From contig JAEWXG010000003.1 in NCBI GenBank assembly GCA_023396095.1, forward strand, positions 19,232 to 83,231: a DNA stretch of 64,000 nt, read 5' to 3'. Position numbers and translations under genes: made by a program. Every line of letters starts with the position of its first letter. The first letter of the stretch is position 1. The notes below the pieces were generated by a model. The model made no database searches, was not told the origin of the DNA, and saw only the letters and a program-made list of their open reading frames with translations. Shown here in pieces: positions 18,393 to 28,295 of the stretch. Source of the DNA: Bacillota bacterium (GTDB lineage: Bacteria > Bacillota > Clostridia > Christensenellales > UBA3700).

Positions 18393-18562
18393 AATTATTT
18401 TAATTTTCCATATAACCTTGAAAGTGCATATATGTATTTTTACAAATTTAGTTTTAATATGAGTAAAACATCATTATATGTATGTTAATTATAAAAATAC
18501 ATAAAAAGTTTTTAAAATTAAAATCTAAAAACTGTTTATGAAATGTAATCTTCTTAATGCTC

Positions 18563-19783
18563 TTAATTATTATAATCTAACTTGAGATACTGAGGCTTTA
18601 TCCATCCCTTTTTCCTAAATATTTCCCCTAGCACCCAACAGATTAATGCAGGCAATACAAACATTAATAGAATAATTCCTAAATAAATCATCCAAGGCTC
18701 TAATCCTGCTTCATTTGATGCCTTAAGTGTCATAATAACACCTACAAAACCTGATGTTCCCATCCCTCCGCCAGAAAATGTACATCTTAATTTAAATAAG
18801 GTAGTTGCCATTGGTCCAACAATCGCGCTTGCTATAATTGGTGGGACAAAAATAATTGGATGTTTCATTATATTTGGTATTTGCAACATACTTGTTCCGA
18901 TCCCTTGCGAAATTAAACCTGAAAACCCATTTTCTCTAAATGATAGAACGGCAAAACCCACCATTTGCGCAGCGCACCCTACAACAGCTGCTCCGCCTGC
19001 TAGTAACATAGTATCATTTGTTGCATTTGCTCCGCCTGCAATCATAACCCATATCGCAGCTGATGAAGTTGGCATTGTTAACAAAATTCCCATAACAACT
19101 GATATTAAAATTCCCATAACAAATGGAGTTGCTTTAGTAGCTATTAAAATCCCTTTTGATATATACTCTATAATTTTAATAGCAGGTATTGCGCAATAAA
19201 TTCCTACCAACGAAATAAACATCATAAATAGTGGAACTAATAATATATCTATTTTTGTTTTACCAGCAATCAATTTTGAAAATTCAATCGACATTAACGC
19301 AACAATATATGCTCCAACTGGATTGCCAGGAAGCCCTTTCGACATAACGTTGGTAATATTGGCCATATTTCCTGTTAAAAATTCTGTGGAATATGCTCCT
19401 ATTAAACCTGCAAACATTGCAGACAAGATTACCAATTTAGGAGCTTTTAAATAATGTGCCATCCCAGCACCAATGGCAGCACCCATTAAAACTGATGCAA
19501 CTTTACCTAATAATATCAAAAATTGTGAAAATGCACTCTCCGGTAAAGCTCCACCTATTTCTTTTATAATTGTTCCTGCAATTAATGTAACAAATAAGCC
19601 TTGTGCCATCCCTGTAAAAGCATCAATAAACCATCTCTTTGAAACTTTCGCGACATAACGACTAAATTTCATTTTCTTTGATAGACATACTTCATTTGGA
19701 ACTAACAAGTTAGCATTTGGCGTATAATTTGTTGGCTCCACAATAAAGAAACTATCAGGACATTCTTCTCTCCTGTTCTTCAT
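18563..19783 (-). CDS. PTS EIIC-like membrane protein (PTS_EIIC_2 family)
   Basis: 406 residues with about nine hydrophobic segments. GMAQGLFVTLIAGTII, the glycine-rich GAAIGAGMAHYLKAP and the late FSGGGMGTSGFVG resemble PF13303, a family of stand-alone EIIC-like proteins. No EIIA or EIIB domain is present here or next door, so phosphotransfer coupling is uncertain. A soluble N-terminus of about 50 residues precedes the first helix; an internal ATG at residue 38 has only a weak binding site, whereas 19783 has AAGGAA. The substrate is unknown. Confidence 0.75.
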   Translation of the reverse strand: MKNRREECPDSFFIVEPTNYTPNANLLVPNEVCLSKKMKFSRYVAKVSKRWFIDAFTGMAQGLFVTLIAGTIIKEIGGALPESAFSQFLILLGKVASVLMGAAIGAGMAHYLKAPKLVILSAMFAGLIGAYSTEFLTGNMANITNVMSKGLPGNPVGAYIVALMSIEFSKLIAGKTKIDILLVPLFMMFISLVGIYCAIPAIKIIEYISKGILIATKATPFVMGILISVVMGILLTMPTSSAAIWVMIAGGANATNDTMLLAGGAAVVGCAAQMVGFAVLSFRENGFSGLISQGIGTSMLQIPNIMKHPIIFVPPIIASAIVGPMATTLFKLRCTFSGGGMGTSGFVGVIMTLKASNEAGLEPWMIYLGIILLMFVLPALICWVLGEIFRKKGWIKPQYLKLDYNN

Positions 19784-19806
19784 AATACATTTCCTTTATA
19801 TATAGA

Positions 19807-20988
19807 TTAAAATAAGCAGGCAAATGCTCTTTCGATTACCAAGTTCTTATCGCTTTTTTGCTTACCAACTTTTTTGTTGTCAGCTTTTTTGCGCCCTTTT
19901 ATTTGGTCGATAAGTTCATTTACACTGAGAACTTGCAATCGATCAACTGAATGATACTTTGCAATCTCTTCCAACAAAACTACAAAAAAATTCTTTTTAT
20001 CTTCGATATTAACACGTTTTAACTTTAAAACATCCGCTAATTCAATAAGTATTATATCAAAACTTATATTTTTTGCATCACTTTTAATACTACTTTTTTT
20101 TATATTAAAAATTTTATTATAAAGTTTTTGACATTCTTCTTTTTTAAGATCATTAAATCTTCCCCAATACTTATCTAAATCAAAATCTTTTAAATAGTAA
20201 CTTTTCCCTAAATATTTACGACAAAATCTAAGACCATCATAATATCCTATTTTCAAACCCCTTTTAATGGCTTTCGCATTAAAATCCAATAAGCGCCCGG
20301 GTTTTTCAGATGGAATAATATACTGCAAGTTTAAACCGTTTACATAATTAACTTTTTGGCATTTTGCTATAGCTCCTGTTTTAATCGCTATTATATTTCT
20401 ATATCCTTCATCAATAAGCATATTTATTGGGAGATTATCGTGAATCCCTCCATCAATGAATTTATCATCATCTATAATAACTGATTTAAATCCGGGAAAA
20501 CTTGCGCTGGCCATAACATAATCTGCAACTTGGTTCCTAGGTATCTCTTCTATAAAAATTGGCATTGGTGTTTTTTTTGTTAAATTATATGTCATAAGTC
20601 CAAACCTAATTGAGCTTTCCCTTAACAAATCTTCATCAACATTTTTCTTAATAACTTCGTAGGATTTTGATGTATCAATTCCACCTTTTCGCATTTGCGT
20701 AAAAAAGTTTTTCAATAAAACAGTTAAAGTATCCACGTCAATTTGTCCGTCAGCTAACTTTTCAGCGTATTCATCTGGAAAATTAAAAAGCTTTGAGAAA
20801 TACATATTTTCCCAAAGCTCATACAATTCTAGAAATTTGTGTTGAGCAATCATTACTCCGTTTAATGCTCCAATTGAAGTTCCTACTACGGCATCAAACT
20901 CATAACCATGCTCCAATAAAGCTCTCAAAACTCCTGCATGGTATGCGCCTTTAGCTCCACCGCCCTCTAACGCAAGTTGATATTTCAT
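19807..20988 (-). CDS. Patatin-like phospholipase
   Basis: 393 residues. ALEGGGAKGAYHAG is the oxyanion-hole loop, VVGTSIGALNG holds the GxSxG serine, and FIDGGIHDN supplies the catalytic Asp in DGG. These are the three patatin motifs in order. The family acts as a lipid acyl hydrolase through a Ser-Asp dyad. There is no signal peptide, so it is probably intracellular. The C-terminal 120 residues are lysine-rich with no recognised domain. Only 3 bp separate it from the 175-residue protein upstream. Confidence 0.88.
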   Translation of the reverse strand: MKYQLALEGGGAKGAYHAGVLRALLEHGYEFDAVVGTSIGALNGVMIAQHKFLELYELWENMYFSKLFNFPDEYAEKLADGQIDVDTLTVLLKNFFTQMRKGGIDTSKSYEVIKKNVDEDLLRESSIRFGLMTYNLTKKTPMPIFIEEIPRNQVADYVMASASFPGFKSVIIDDDKFIDGGIHDNLPINMLIDEGYRNIIAIKTGAIAKCQKVNYVNGLNLQYIIPSEKPGRLLDFNAKAIKRGLKIGYYDGLRFCRKYLGKSYYLKDFDLDKYWGRFNDLKKEECQKLYNKIFNIKKSSIKSDAKNISFDIILIELADVLKLKRVNIEDKKNFFVVLLEEIAKYHSVDRLQVLSVNELIDQIKGRKKADNKKVGKQKSDKNLVIERAFACLF

Positions 20989-20991
20989 TTA

Positions 20992-21519
20992 TTATCTATC
21001 CAAATCTATTGTTTTATCTTTTCCTTCAATGACAGCATTTTTTATGAATGGATATTCTTGCGCATAATCAAGAGGCTGGAAATTTCTCTTTTTGCCAAGC
21101 CCTAAAGCCTTTCCCATTAAAACAATTAACTCAATAGTTCTTTTTAATTTTCTTTTTCCTGTAACCTTTATTTCACAAGGACACTCAAAAAAGCCATTTC
21201 TATGTGACTTATCAACAACCTTCAACCAATCATGATCAACTGATGCTGGATCAATTCTTAAATATACATACAACGACTTTCCTTTAATTCTAATCTTTGC
21301 AATTACTCCTCTTGCTCTAAAAACCTCATCATATTTCAACATTCTTGATTTAACTCCGCTCATTGCCATCAATGTGTTTTTAATAGGAGTATATAGCTTC
21401 TTTAGTTGATCGTCGGATTGTCTTAATTTTGACTCAAAATTACGTGGTAATAAAACTTGTGTTTTACTATGATATTCAACAACCTTGTTATTAAAAATTA
21501 TCGCTCTATCATTTTTCAT
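20992..21519 (-). CDS. Conserved protein of unknown function
   Basis: 175 residues, basic, soluble. It has an opening helix (FESKLRQSDDQLKKLYTPIKN), then KSRMLKYDEVFRARG and IRIKGKSLYVYLRIDP. I recognise this pattern from many uncharacterised Bacillota proteins but know no function. AAGAGGAATATT precedes the ATG. It probably forms a two-gene unit with the patatin gene (3-bp gap). Confidence 0.7.
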   Translation of the reverse strand: MKNDRAIIFNNKVVEYHSKTQVLLPRNFESKLRQSDDQLKKLYTPIKNTLMAMSGVKSRMLKYDEVFRARGVIAKIRIKGKSLYVYLRIDPASVDHDWLKVVDKSHRNGFFECPCEIKVTGKRKLKRTIELIVLMGKALGLGKKRNFQPLDYAQEYPFIKNAVIEGKDKTIDLDR

Positions 21520-21702
21520 AATATTCCTCTTCCTTGTTTAATTCTAAACTATAATTAATTATAACATATGCCTAATTATTTATGCAATACTCAACCCAAA
21601 TGTTCATTAAACTCAATTAAAAATACCAAATTAAATTTCCATTATTATCATGAAAAAATCAAAAAATAGAACGAAAATAGCATCGCAATAAATATTTATA
21701 AT

Positions 21703-21921
21703 TTATTCTTCATCCTCTATGATAACATAAGTTGGATCTGGTTTTTTAGGTTCTGGTTTTCTAACTTCAAAATTTTTAGCCTGATATTCAGGTCTATTGA
21801 AAAAAATTATTATCGCAACAAACAAAGATATAATTAAAGCTCCAATTAACAAATATGTAATTATATCTTTGCTGCTCCACTCTAGAAGTCGCGACCCTTC
21901 CGCCAAAAAAAATGATAACAT
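21703..21921 (-). CDS. Small single-pass membrane protein
   Basis: About 72 residues from the ATG at 21921 (AGAGG 5 nt upstream; a GTG six bases earlier is less likely). One transmembrane helix (IITYLLIGALIISLFVAIII) is followed by a Lys/Pro-rich stretch and an acidic end (IIEDEE). No family recognised. It is divergent from the gene at 22031, about 110 bp away. Confidence 0.6.
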   Translation of the reverse strand: MLSFFLAEGSRLLEWSSKDIITYLLIGALIISLFVAIIIFFNRPEYQAKNFEVRKPEPKKPDPTYVIIEDEE

Positions 21922-22030
21922 ATGCACCTCTTATAGTATATTGTACCATCTTTGTGCCGTTGTATTAATTTTTTTTGCCTTATATATAAAAAACTTGTAA
22001 TATATAATATATAGTCTTGAGGTAAACTTT

Positions 22031-23257
22031 ATGGAAAAATATAAAAATACGATAAGCTACATAACGGAAAAAACAAAAATTTCTTCTGAAACATATACTA
22101 ATAGAGGAAGTGCCACTTTATCGGAATATAATGCTTTTAACAATATATCAGAAGAAGCAAAGGAATTTGCCGAGCAAGATTCTTTAAAAACTATATCATA
22201 TATGGTTTCACATAAAGCATTTTTACAATGGGCAAAATTTTTATCGGTCTTTTTATTATTGGGTTATGCGGCATTCTTCTTTGTCCCTATCATGTCGTGG
22301 GTTTTTGTTTTCATTGGACTACTGCCATTATTCTTTGAAAAAATAGCACACTGGCGCTTTATTGATTTCGCCTTTGAACAACAACTGTCAAACTCATTTT
22401 ATGTATCGCGTAAACCACAGAACAAAGCAACAAAAAGAATTGTTTTTTCTGCAAATATTGATGCTCCAACGGAACTAACATTAAATAAATATGGTGGCTA
22501 TGTTTGGTTTATAACAATATTGGTATTTTGCGTATTAGGCATTATATTTGTTTTAATATCTTCATTAGTTGCAATGATAATAACTAAAAGTGCAATTTCT
22601 ACCATTAACTTTGCCAATCATAATATTTTAACTACTGTGCATTTTATTGGGATGATTTTTGTCCCATTCTTTATTGCGTTAGCCTTTACATATAATGAAA
22701 AATCCATAACTCCTGGAGCTTCAGCAAGTTTAAGTTCGTGCTATTTGTCAATTAGTGTTTTAAAATATTTAAAAGAAAATAATGTTAATTTGAATGATAC
22801 AGAAGTTGGTGTTTTAATTAATGGTTCAACTTATGCAGGGTTAAGAGGTGCTAAAGCTTGGCTTAAACAAAATCCTAATTTTGCTAAAGATATCCCTACA
22901 TATATCATTCATCATTCAAACTTATACAATATTTCAGACTTATCAATAGTGAATAAAGATTTATTTGGTTTGTATAAAGTTGATAATAAATCATCAAAAT
23001 TATATGAACAAGCAGCAGCTAATAATTCAAAAGTTATTCAAAAGAAAAGATTAAATTTATCTGCAACCGACACATATGTTTACAACAGACATAATCTTGA
23101 TGCCGTGTCAGTTATGGCATTAAATCGAATTTGGCCAAAAGAATATAATACAAGTTTCGATACTTATGAAAAGATAGATACAGAATGTTTATTAAGATGT
23201 TTTGTACTGTCACTAAATGCAATATCAATCTTGGATGATCAAACTATTTCTTCATAG
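22031..23257 (+). CDS. Membrane protein with degenerate M28-peptidase-like domain
   Basis: 408 residues. Two pairs of membrane helices (about 75-110 and 160-225) interrupt an aminopeptidase-like fold: NIDAPTE stands where M28 enzymes have the HxD strand, GASASLSSC where they have GANDNASG, and GSTYAGLRGAKAW where they have the EE-GLxGS strand. The metal ligands His, Asp and Glu are all absent, so it is probably not a peptidase. GAGG lies 7 nt before the ATG. One of few plus-strand genes; it has its own terminator. Confidence 0.6.
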   Translation: MEKYKNTISYITEKTKISSETYTNRGSATLSEYNAFNNISEEAKEFAEQDSLKTISYMVSHKAFLQWAKFLSVFLLLGYAAFFFVPIMSWVFVFIGLLPLFFEKIAHWRFIDFAFEQQLSNSFYVSRKPQNKATKRIVFSANIDAPTELTLNKYGGYVWFITILVFCVLGIIFVLISSLVAMIITKSAISTINFANHNILTTVHFIGMIFVPFFIALAFTYNEKSITPGASASLSSCYLSISVLKYLKENNVNLNDTEVGVLINGSTYAGLRGAKAWLKQNPNFAKDIPTYIIHHSNLYNISDLSIVNKDLFGLYKVDNKSSKLYEQAAANNSKVIQKKRLNLSATDTYVYNRHNLDAVSVMALNRIWPKEYNTSFDTYEKIDTECLLRCFVLSLNAISILDDQTISS

Positions 23258-23279
23258 TGAATCTAAAATTTAATACATC

Positions 23280-23308
23280 AAAACATTGCACCACTGCAAT
23301 GTTTTTTT
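23280..23308 (+). terminator. Terminator of the M28-like gene
   Basis: AAAACATTGCA (23280-23290) pairs with TGCAATGTTTT (23295-23305), followed by a run of seven T. Confidence 0.88.
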
Positions 23309-23324
23309 ACTTTTACCTACAAAC

Positions 23325-23354
23325 AAAAAGCCTTCAAGTGAATTGAAGGCTTTT
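23325..23354 (-). terminator. Terminator of the SCP2/aminotransferase/transketolase operon
   Basis: AAAAGCCTTCAA (23326-23337) and TTGAAGGCTTTT (23343-23354) form a perfect 12-bp stem with a 5-nt loop; A/T runs on both sides make it usable in both directions. It lies 26 bp past the last gene of the operon. Confidence 0.88.
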
Positions 23355-23379
23355 AATTGATTCATCAAACATCCAACTT

Positions 23380-24219
23380 TTATTGTTGTTTATCTAAATA
23401 AATTCCTTTTGCAAAATCGCCAACTGCGAATAAAAGATTTCCTAAATCAGCAGCCATTTCAGGCGCACCGTTAATAATTAAGAATTTCTTGGAAACATAG
23501 TCTAACATATCTCCTGTTCCCATCAAAATTCCAAGTGCATGTTCAACATTATCAAACTCCATCGTCAAGAATGGTGCACATCTTTCATTTATTCCTCTTC
23601 CAGCCTTGGAATTACCATCTTTAACTCTAATCCAAGATGCAAGAACAGGATCGTCTTTAACTTGCAATGCCCAAATTCTATCTGGAGAATTTTGCGCAAA
23701 CTTAGTAGCCAATGGATGTCCGGCTTTGTTTAATTGGCTAATTCCATTAGGTAGTAGATAAAAATATAACTTAACCAACTCAGCCGCATCTGTTTCTTTC
23801 TTAGGCACAGATGTAGATTGTAGCAAACCAGCCATCTTTAGCAATGCTTGTAATATAGGAACTAATTTCCCTAATTTTGACATTCCTTTTATTTTTGGCA
23901 TTGGCATTCCTTTTCCACTAAAGAAAATTACAAACTTTCTAATATCACTAAATTCAAACTCAAGATCCGGAGCATCACAAACATCATTAATATGTGTTGT
24001 CCAAACTCCATTTTCTATTGTAAAGTATGTCGCTATTTTCCCCTTAGGAGCCTCTTTATCTAAAGCACTAACTTGAAAAATAAATGATTTTTTATCAAAT
24101 TTTTTCTTTAGATTTGGATAATCTACAGCCACAACTCTTAACAATGGTAAGGCAGCATTTAAAAAGATTCGTGCCGCATATCTATCATCTTGAGTTATAA
24201 CAACTTCATTTTTTGCCAT
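23380..24219 (-). CDS. SCP2-like protein B (possible lipid-binding)
   Basis: 279 residues, soluble. The first half has VWTTHINDVCDAPDLEFEF and IRKFVIFFSGKGMPMPKIKG. The second has FLTMEFDNVEHALGILMGTGDML and LIINGAPEMAADL. Both resemble the end of sterol-carrier-protein-2 folds (strand, xxFxxGKxxxKG turn, helix), suggesting two tandem units. It is the last gene of the operon, 2 bp after the transketolase C subunit, and is related in layout to the first gene (27484). Inferred: binds or presents a hydrophobic substrate. The family call is tentative. Confidence 0.5.
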   Translation of the reverse strand: MAKNEVVITQDDRYAARIFLNAALPLLRVVAVDYPNLKKKFDKKSFIFQVSALDKEAPKGKIATYFTIENGVWTTHINDVCDAPDLEFEFSDIRKFVIFFSGKGMPMPKIKGMSKLGKLVPILQALLKMAGLLQSTSVPKKETDAAELVKLYFYLLPNGISQLNKAGHPLATKFAQNSPDRIWALQVKDDPVLASWIRVKDGNSKAGRGINERCAPFLTMEFDNVEHALGILMGTGDMLDYVSKKFLIINGAPEMAADLGNLLFAVGDFAKGIYLDKQQ

Positions 24220-24221
24220 AA

Positions 24222-25301
24222 TTATACCTCATCATCCCAATTGATATCGATCTCAAACTTCTTATCGTCAAATTTGATAGCCTTAACGTCAACACCGTTG
24301 TTATTAACATCAACTACTGTTGAATGCTTCATCATTTCAACTGCTGCATTAATAATACCATTTGCGTCAATACCATTATCAGCAAGCAAATCTTCTTGCA
24401 TACCAATTCCTGAAAATCTATCTTGTAATCCCAATCTCTTAAATGCACAAGCTTTACCATTCTCAACAATAACCTCAGAAACAGCACTTCCTAATCCCCC
24501 TATAATTGAGTGATCTTCAACTGTAATAATTCTTCTTGTGTCATTTACGGCATTAATAATGGCTTCCTTATCAATTGGTTTAATAGTATGCATATTAATA
24601 ACTCGACACTTTAAACCATAGTCAGCTTTTAAAGCACTGGCTGCTTGTAACGCTTGATATACACAAGAACCGCAAGCAATAATAGTTAAATCTTTACCAT
24701 CATCTTGCATTGTTATTGCTTTACCTATTTCAAAATTACAATCCTTTTCATCCTTATATACGATCATATCAAATCCACGATTTAATCTAATATAGCAAGG
24801 ACCTTCTTTCTTATATACGGCCTCAACTGCTTTTCCTGCTTCAATACCATCCGCAGGAACTATTAAAGTCATATTGACAAAGCTTCTAATAACTGCCATG
24901 TCTTCTATCGCATGGTGTGTTGATCCAGCTTGTCCGAATGAAGTACCAGCGTGTGTTCCAATTATTTTAACATTAAGATTTTGATAACATACATCAGTAT
25001 GTACTTGATCTGCAGCTCTTAAACTTGCAAAAACTGAAAATAAAGAAACGAAAGGAATTAATCCGCTTTTAGCCATACCAGCAGCAACACCAATTGCATT
25101 TTGTTCTGCAATACCAACATTAAAGAAACGATCTGGAGTATTTTTCTTGAAGTCTCCTACTTTTGTTGATTTTGCCAAATCTGCAGTAATTGCTACTACT
25201 CTTTTATCCTTAGCTGCTATTTCACCAATCTTTTGTCCAAAAACTTCGGCTGTTGCCATTTTTGTTGATGAAACAGCTGTATAACTTAATCCACCTGCCA
25301 T
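24222..25301 (-). CDS. Transketolase, C-terminal subunit (pyrimidine-binding)
   Basis: 359 residues. EVFGQKIGEIAAKDKRVVAITADLAKST starts the pyrimidine-binding domain, followed by FFNVGIAEQNAIGVAAGMA with the catalytic Glu, FGQAGSTHHAIEDMAVIR and the C-terminal VEDHSIIGGLGSAV. It forms the active site with the N subunit encoded 1 bp upstream. It is about 45 residues longer than usual at the C-terminus. Split transketolases of this kind sometimes serve dedicated pathways, not the pentose phosphate cycle. The neighbours suggest that here. Confidence 0.88.
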   Translation of the reverse strand: MAGGLSYTAVSSTKMATAEVFGQKIGEIAAKDKRVVAITADLAKSTKVGDFKKNTPDRFFNVGIAEQNAIGVAAGMAKSGLIPFVSLFSVFASLRAADQVHTDVCYQNLNVKIIGTHAGTSFGQAGSTHHAIEDMAVIRSFVNMTLIVPADGIEAGKAVEAVYKKEGPCYIRLNRGFDMIVYKDEKDCNFEIGKAITMQDDGKDLTIIACGSCVYQALQAASALKADYGLKCRVINMHTIKPIDKEAIINAVNDTRRIITVEDHSIIGGLGSAVSEVIVENGKACAFKRLGLQDRFSGIGMQEDLLADNGIDANGIINAAVEMMKHSTVVDVNNNGVDVKAIKFDDKKFEIDINWDDEV

Positions 25302-25302
25302 A

Positions 25303-26172
25303 TTATTTTCCCTCCTTTTCTACTCTTTCTAAACGAGCCTTTTTAACTTCTTCTAAGTCTGCTGTTGCTTGTTTATACATATCATCATCAATAGCACCAT
25401 AATGCCATATATAGTTATCTTGCATTGCCTTGATTCCATAACCTTTCTTTGTATCAATTATGATGCAATATGGCTTATCATTTGCTTTTAAAGCTTCTTC
25501 CAAAACATCTGACATTGCTTGCATGTCATGTCCATCCACAACTCTAGTTTCAAAACCAAAAGCTGTCCACTTATCGGCAAATGGTTCTAGTTTCATAACT
25601 TCTTCAGTATTACCATCAATCATGTTATGGTTTCTATCTACGATAGTAATTAAATTATTTGCCTTATAATGGCCAGTACACATTGCTGCTTCCCATACTG
25701 ATCCCTCATCACATTCACCGTCGCCTAGTAATGTAAATACTTTATAATTCTTACCTAAAACTTTTGCTGCTAAAGCCATTCCTAAAGCAATATTTGATCC
25801 GTGTCCTAAAGACCCTGTTGAAGCCTCTAATCCTGGAACTTTCTTAGAATCTAAGTGCATACCAAGTTTTGAACCAAACTTATTAAAGCTTTTCAATTCT
25901 TCCTTATCAATCAACCCTAAATCAGCAAATATTCCAGCTAACCCAATACCTATATGTCCTTTACTTACAACTATTCTATCTCTATTCTCATTTTTGTAAT
26001 CCTTTGGATCAAAGTTAGCATATTTGTAATATATAAGTGTCAACATATCCATTGCACTTAAAGAACCACCGATATGTCCACTTCCAGCATAATGTGTTGT
26101 ATCCAAACATGTTTGTCTCAACAATGCTGCTTTTTCTTCAAGTTCTTTCCATTCTTTTTTGTTTAAAGCCAT
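25303..26172 (-). CDS. Transketolase, N-terminal subunit (thiamine diphosphate-binding)
   Basis: 289 residues. GSGHIGGSLSAMDMLTLIYY, SKGHIGIGLAGI, GSLGHGSNIALGMALAAK and GDGECDEGSVWEAA (the GDG-N-type thiamine diphosphate motif) occur in order. Length and motifs match stand-alone TktN subunits. It is 23 bp downstream of the class III aminotransferase gene and 1 bp upstream of tktC. Confidence 0.9.
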   Translation of the reverse strand: MALNKKEWKELEEKAALLRQTCLDTTHYAGSGHIGGSLSAMDMLTLIYYKYANFDPKDYKNENRDRIVVSKGHIGIGLAGIFADLGLIDKEELKSFNKFGSKLGMHLDSKKVPGLEASTGSLGHGSNIALGMALAAKVLGKNYKVFTLLGDGECDEGSVWEAAMCTGHYKANNLITIVDRNHNMIDGNTEEVMKLEPFADKWTAFGFETRVVDGHDMQAMSDVLEEALKANDKPYCIIIDTKKGYGIKAMQDNYIWHYGAIDDDMYKQATADLEEVKKARLERVEKEGK

Positions 26173-26195
26173 AATTTTTCCTCCTAATATATCCT

Positions 26196-27467
26196 TTACC
26201 AGTTAACTTCTGGATGGTTTTTAACTAAATCTTTCATTGATTCATCAGCTGCATCACATATGTATTTAATATCTTCATCTTTAAAACTCCAGTTAATAAA
26301 GTGGTTATGGTGGGATGTCATAAATACTCCTCTGCGTTGCAAGCCAGCTATCCACTCTTGATGCAATAATAATGATTCATCATTTGCAATTCTTGTATAA
26401 TATAATGATGGCGCACCGCTACATATAAGTTTAACTTTATTATTCTTAGCAACTGCATTTAATCCATCAACAAGTTTTTGTCCCATGTTTAACATGTATT
26501 TAGCTGTATCTTCCTTTTGCATTTTAGTTAATGTCGCGATACCAGCTGCAAATGGAACCGCAGAATACCAATAACTTCCAGTATATGGAATATCGGCTGC
26601 TGCTCCCTTTAAGAAATCTTTTCCGCATAATGCTGATACGTTCCATCCATTAGCTAAAGCTTTACAGAAACAAATTAAATCAGCTTCAAATCCAAAATAA
26701 TGATCTGAACCTGATAAATCTAATCTAAATCCACATCTAACGTCATCAATAATCAATACGATTCCATTATCTGTGCATAGTTTTCTAATTTTTTGCCAAT
26801 ATCCTTCTGCTGGCATAACATTATCCACAAAGTTACCGTGCATATATGGAGTAGAAATAAATGCTGCTATCTCTCCTTTATATTTTTTAATAACCTTTTC
26901 AAATGCTTCTACATCATTCCAAGGAATAATTATATTATTAGCAACATCTTCATCAATTGTTCCAGGAATATCTCTCTTTGATTGCCAAGGAGAAACTCCA
27001 TGGTAGTATCCTTCAACTAAAACTATCTTTTTATTACCTGTAGCTGCACGAGCAATCATCATAGCAAACTGTGTAACGTCGTTACCATTTTTTGCAAAAA
27101 ATGCCCAATCCTTTTTTACCATATGAGTTAATAATTCAGCAAACTCTACCATTTTTGGAGATGGAGCTGTAATTAAATTCCCATACTTTAATTGTTCAAT
27201 AGCAGCCTTATCAACATCAGGATCGTTATAGCCTAAATAGTTAGGTCCATAAGCGCACATCATATCAATATATCTATGTCCATCTAAATCCCAAAAATAT
27301 GTCCCTTGAGCTTTTGAACTGAACTTAGGAAATGCTGAAACTGGAATAAAGCATCCTTCCGCTGGGCCTAAGTGACCGTAAACTCCTGCCGGTATTACAT
27401 TCAATGCTCTTTCGAACATTGCGTCTGATTTCTCGTGTGTATATAATTTATCAACCAATTTACTCAT
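26196..27467 (-). CDS. Class III PLP aminotransferase (glutamate-1-semialdehyde aminomutase-like)
   Basis: About 423 residues from the ATG at 27467, which has GGAGGG 4 nt upstream (the longer frame to 27479 would contain this site). Motifs: MCAYGPNYLGYNDP, FFAKNGNDVT, VEGYYHGVSPW, IIDDVRCGFRL and the PLP lysine in ICFCKALANGW. Similar to GSA aminomutase and related sugar or ketone aminotransferases, but no other haem genes are nearby. With the split transketolase it probably acts on a keto product of C2 transfer. Substrate unknown. Confidence 0.82.
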   Translation of the reverse strand: MSKLVDKLYTHEKSDAMFERALNVIPAGVYGHLGPAEGCFIPVSAFPKFSSKAQGTYFWDLDGHRYIDMMCAYGPNYLGYNDPDVDKAAIEQLKYGNLITAPSPKMVEFAELLTHMVKKDWAFFAKNGNDVTQFAMMIARAATGNKKIVLVEGYYHGVSPWQSKRDIPGTIDEDVANNIIIPWNDVEAFEKVIKKYKGEIAAFISTPYMHGNFVDNVMPAEGYWQKIRKLCTDNGIVLIIDDVRCGFRLDLSGSDHYFGFEADLICFCKALANGWNVSALCGKDFLKGAAADIPYTGSYWYSAVPFAAGIATLTKMQKEDTAKYMLNMGQKLVDGLNAVAKNNKVKLICSGAPSLYYTRIANDESLLLHQEWIAGLQRRGVFMTSHHNHFINWSFKDEDIKYICDAADESMKDLVKNHPEVNW

Positions 27468-27483
27468 AATTCCCTCCATTGAT

Positions 27484-28254
27484 TTACGCTAAATAAAAGC
27501 CAACACGGCCTAAGATTCTATTTATATTATCAATTTGTCCAATATGTCCTTTCATCTCTATTTTGCCACGTGCTATGCAAGTCATCGCATCCATCTTTCC
27601 ATCAAACAAACTTCTTGCTGTTTCAGTACTATCAAAAATCATAAATGATCTTGGATTTGGAGCTTCACCCCTGTGAAATGTTAATTTATGATCTTTAACA
27701 TCAATATACGCTTTAGCAACATTCTTAATTTCAAATGAAACTTGTCCGTCAACAATACGCTTTGCACTTGTCTTGCCCAACTTATCATGATTTCCAATTT
27801 GTGCAATTGCAGCAACTATTAAATTGAACATAAGTTCTGTACTCTTATCAAAAAATTCTTTATCCTTCAAATCTTCTTCACTTGCTCTTAAGTACTTTGT
27901 TAATATATTTGTTAATTCAGTAAAATTCTTTTGAACAAACCCCAATTTAAAAATATTACCATAAGGAAATGGCATTACCTTTTTACCATCAATTAAATCA
28001 TTAAATTTTTCATTTGAAAAAAACTTTAAAGTAATACTCGCTCTTAAATCTTCAGGAACAAATTTGCAAGCTCCTTTACTAAAAACAAGTTTACCAGTTG
28101 GCCCATCTGTCACATTAAATGCAATTGAAATATCTTTACCTGTTTTTGTGTTAGCAAGTTTTGCAGCTTCGCTATCTAATTTACAAAGTGTTTCTAAATT
28201 ACCTAAAATTGCATACAAATTAATATATGCAAGAGTTTTGACGTTTCTCTCCAC
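27484..28254 (-). CDS. SCP2-like protein A (possible lipid-binding)
   Basis: 256 residues from a GTG at 28254 with GGGAGG 9 nt upstream. The N-terminal half has ISIAFNVTDGPTGKLVF and LRASITLKFFSNEKFNDLIDGKKVMPFP; the C-terminal half has VDGQVSFEIKN, AYIDVKDHKLTFHRG and FDGKMDAMTCIARGKIEMKG. The last motif is the SCP2-type (F/L)xxGKxxxxxxxxxGxIxxxG signature, so two SCP2-like units in tandem are likely. First gene of the operon, 30 nt from a strong promoter. Tentative family, clear gene. Confidence 0.55.
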   Translation of the reverse strand: MERNVKTLAYINLYAILGNLETLCKLDSEAAKLANTKTGKDISIAFNVTDGPTGKLVFSKGACKFVPEDLRASITLKFFSNEKFNDLIDGKKVMPFPYGNIFKLGFVQKNFTELTNILTKYLRASEEDLKDKEFFDKSTELMFNLIVAAIAQIGNHDKLGKTSAKRIVDGQVSFEIKNVAKAYIDVKDHKLTFHRGEAPNPRSFMIFDSTETARSLFDGKMDAMTCIARGKIEMKGHIGQIDNINRILGRVGFYLA

Positions 28255-28295
28255 AATAATTTTCCTCCCAGCTTGTGCTCAGCACTAATAAATTT

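Noticed and set aside
26196..27467. Haem-pathway glutamate-1-semialdehyde aminomutase (hemL)
   Set aside because: Similar family, but there are no haem genes nearby and the operon partners are transketolase and SCP2-like; symbol withheld.
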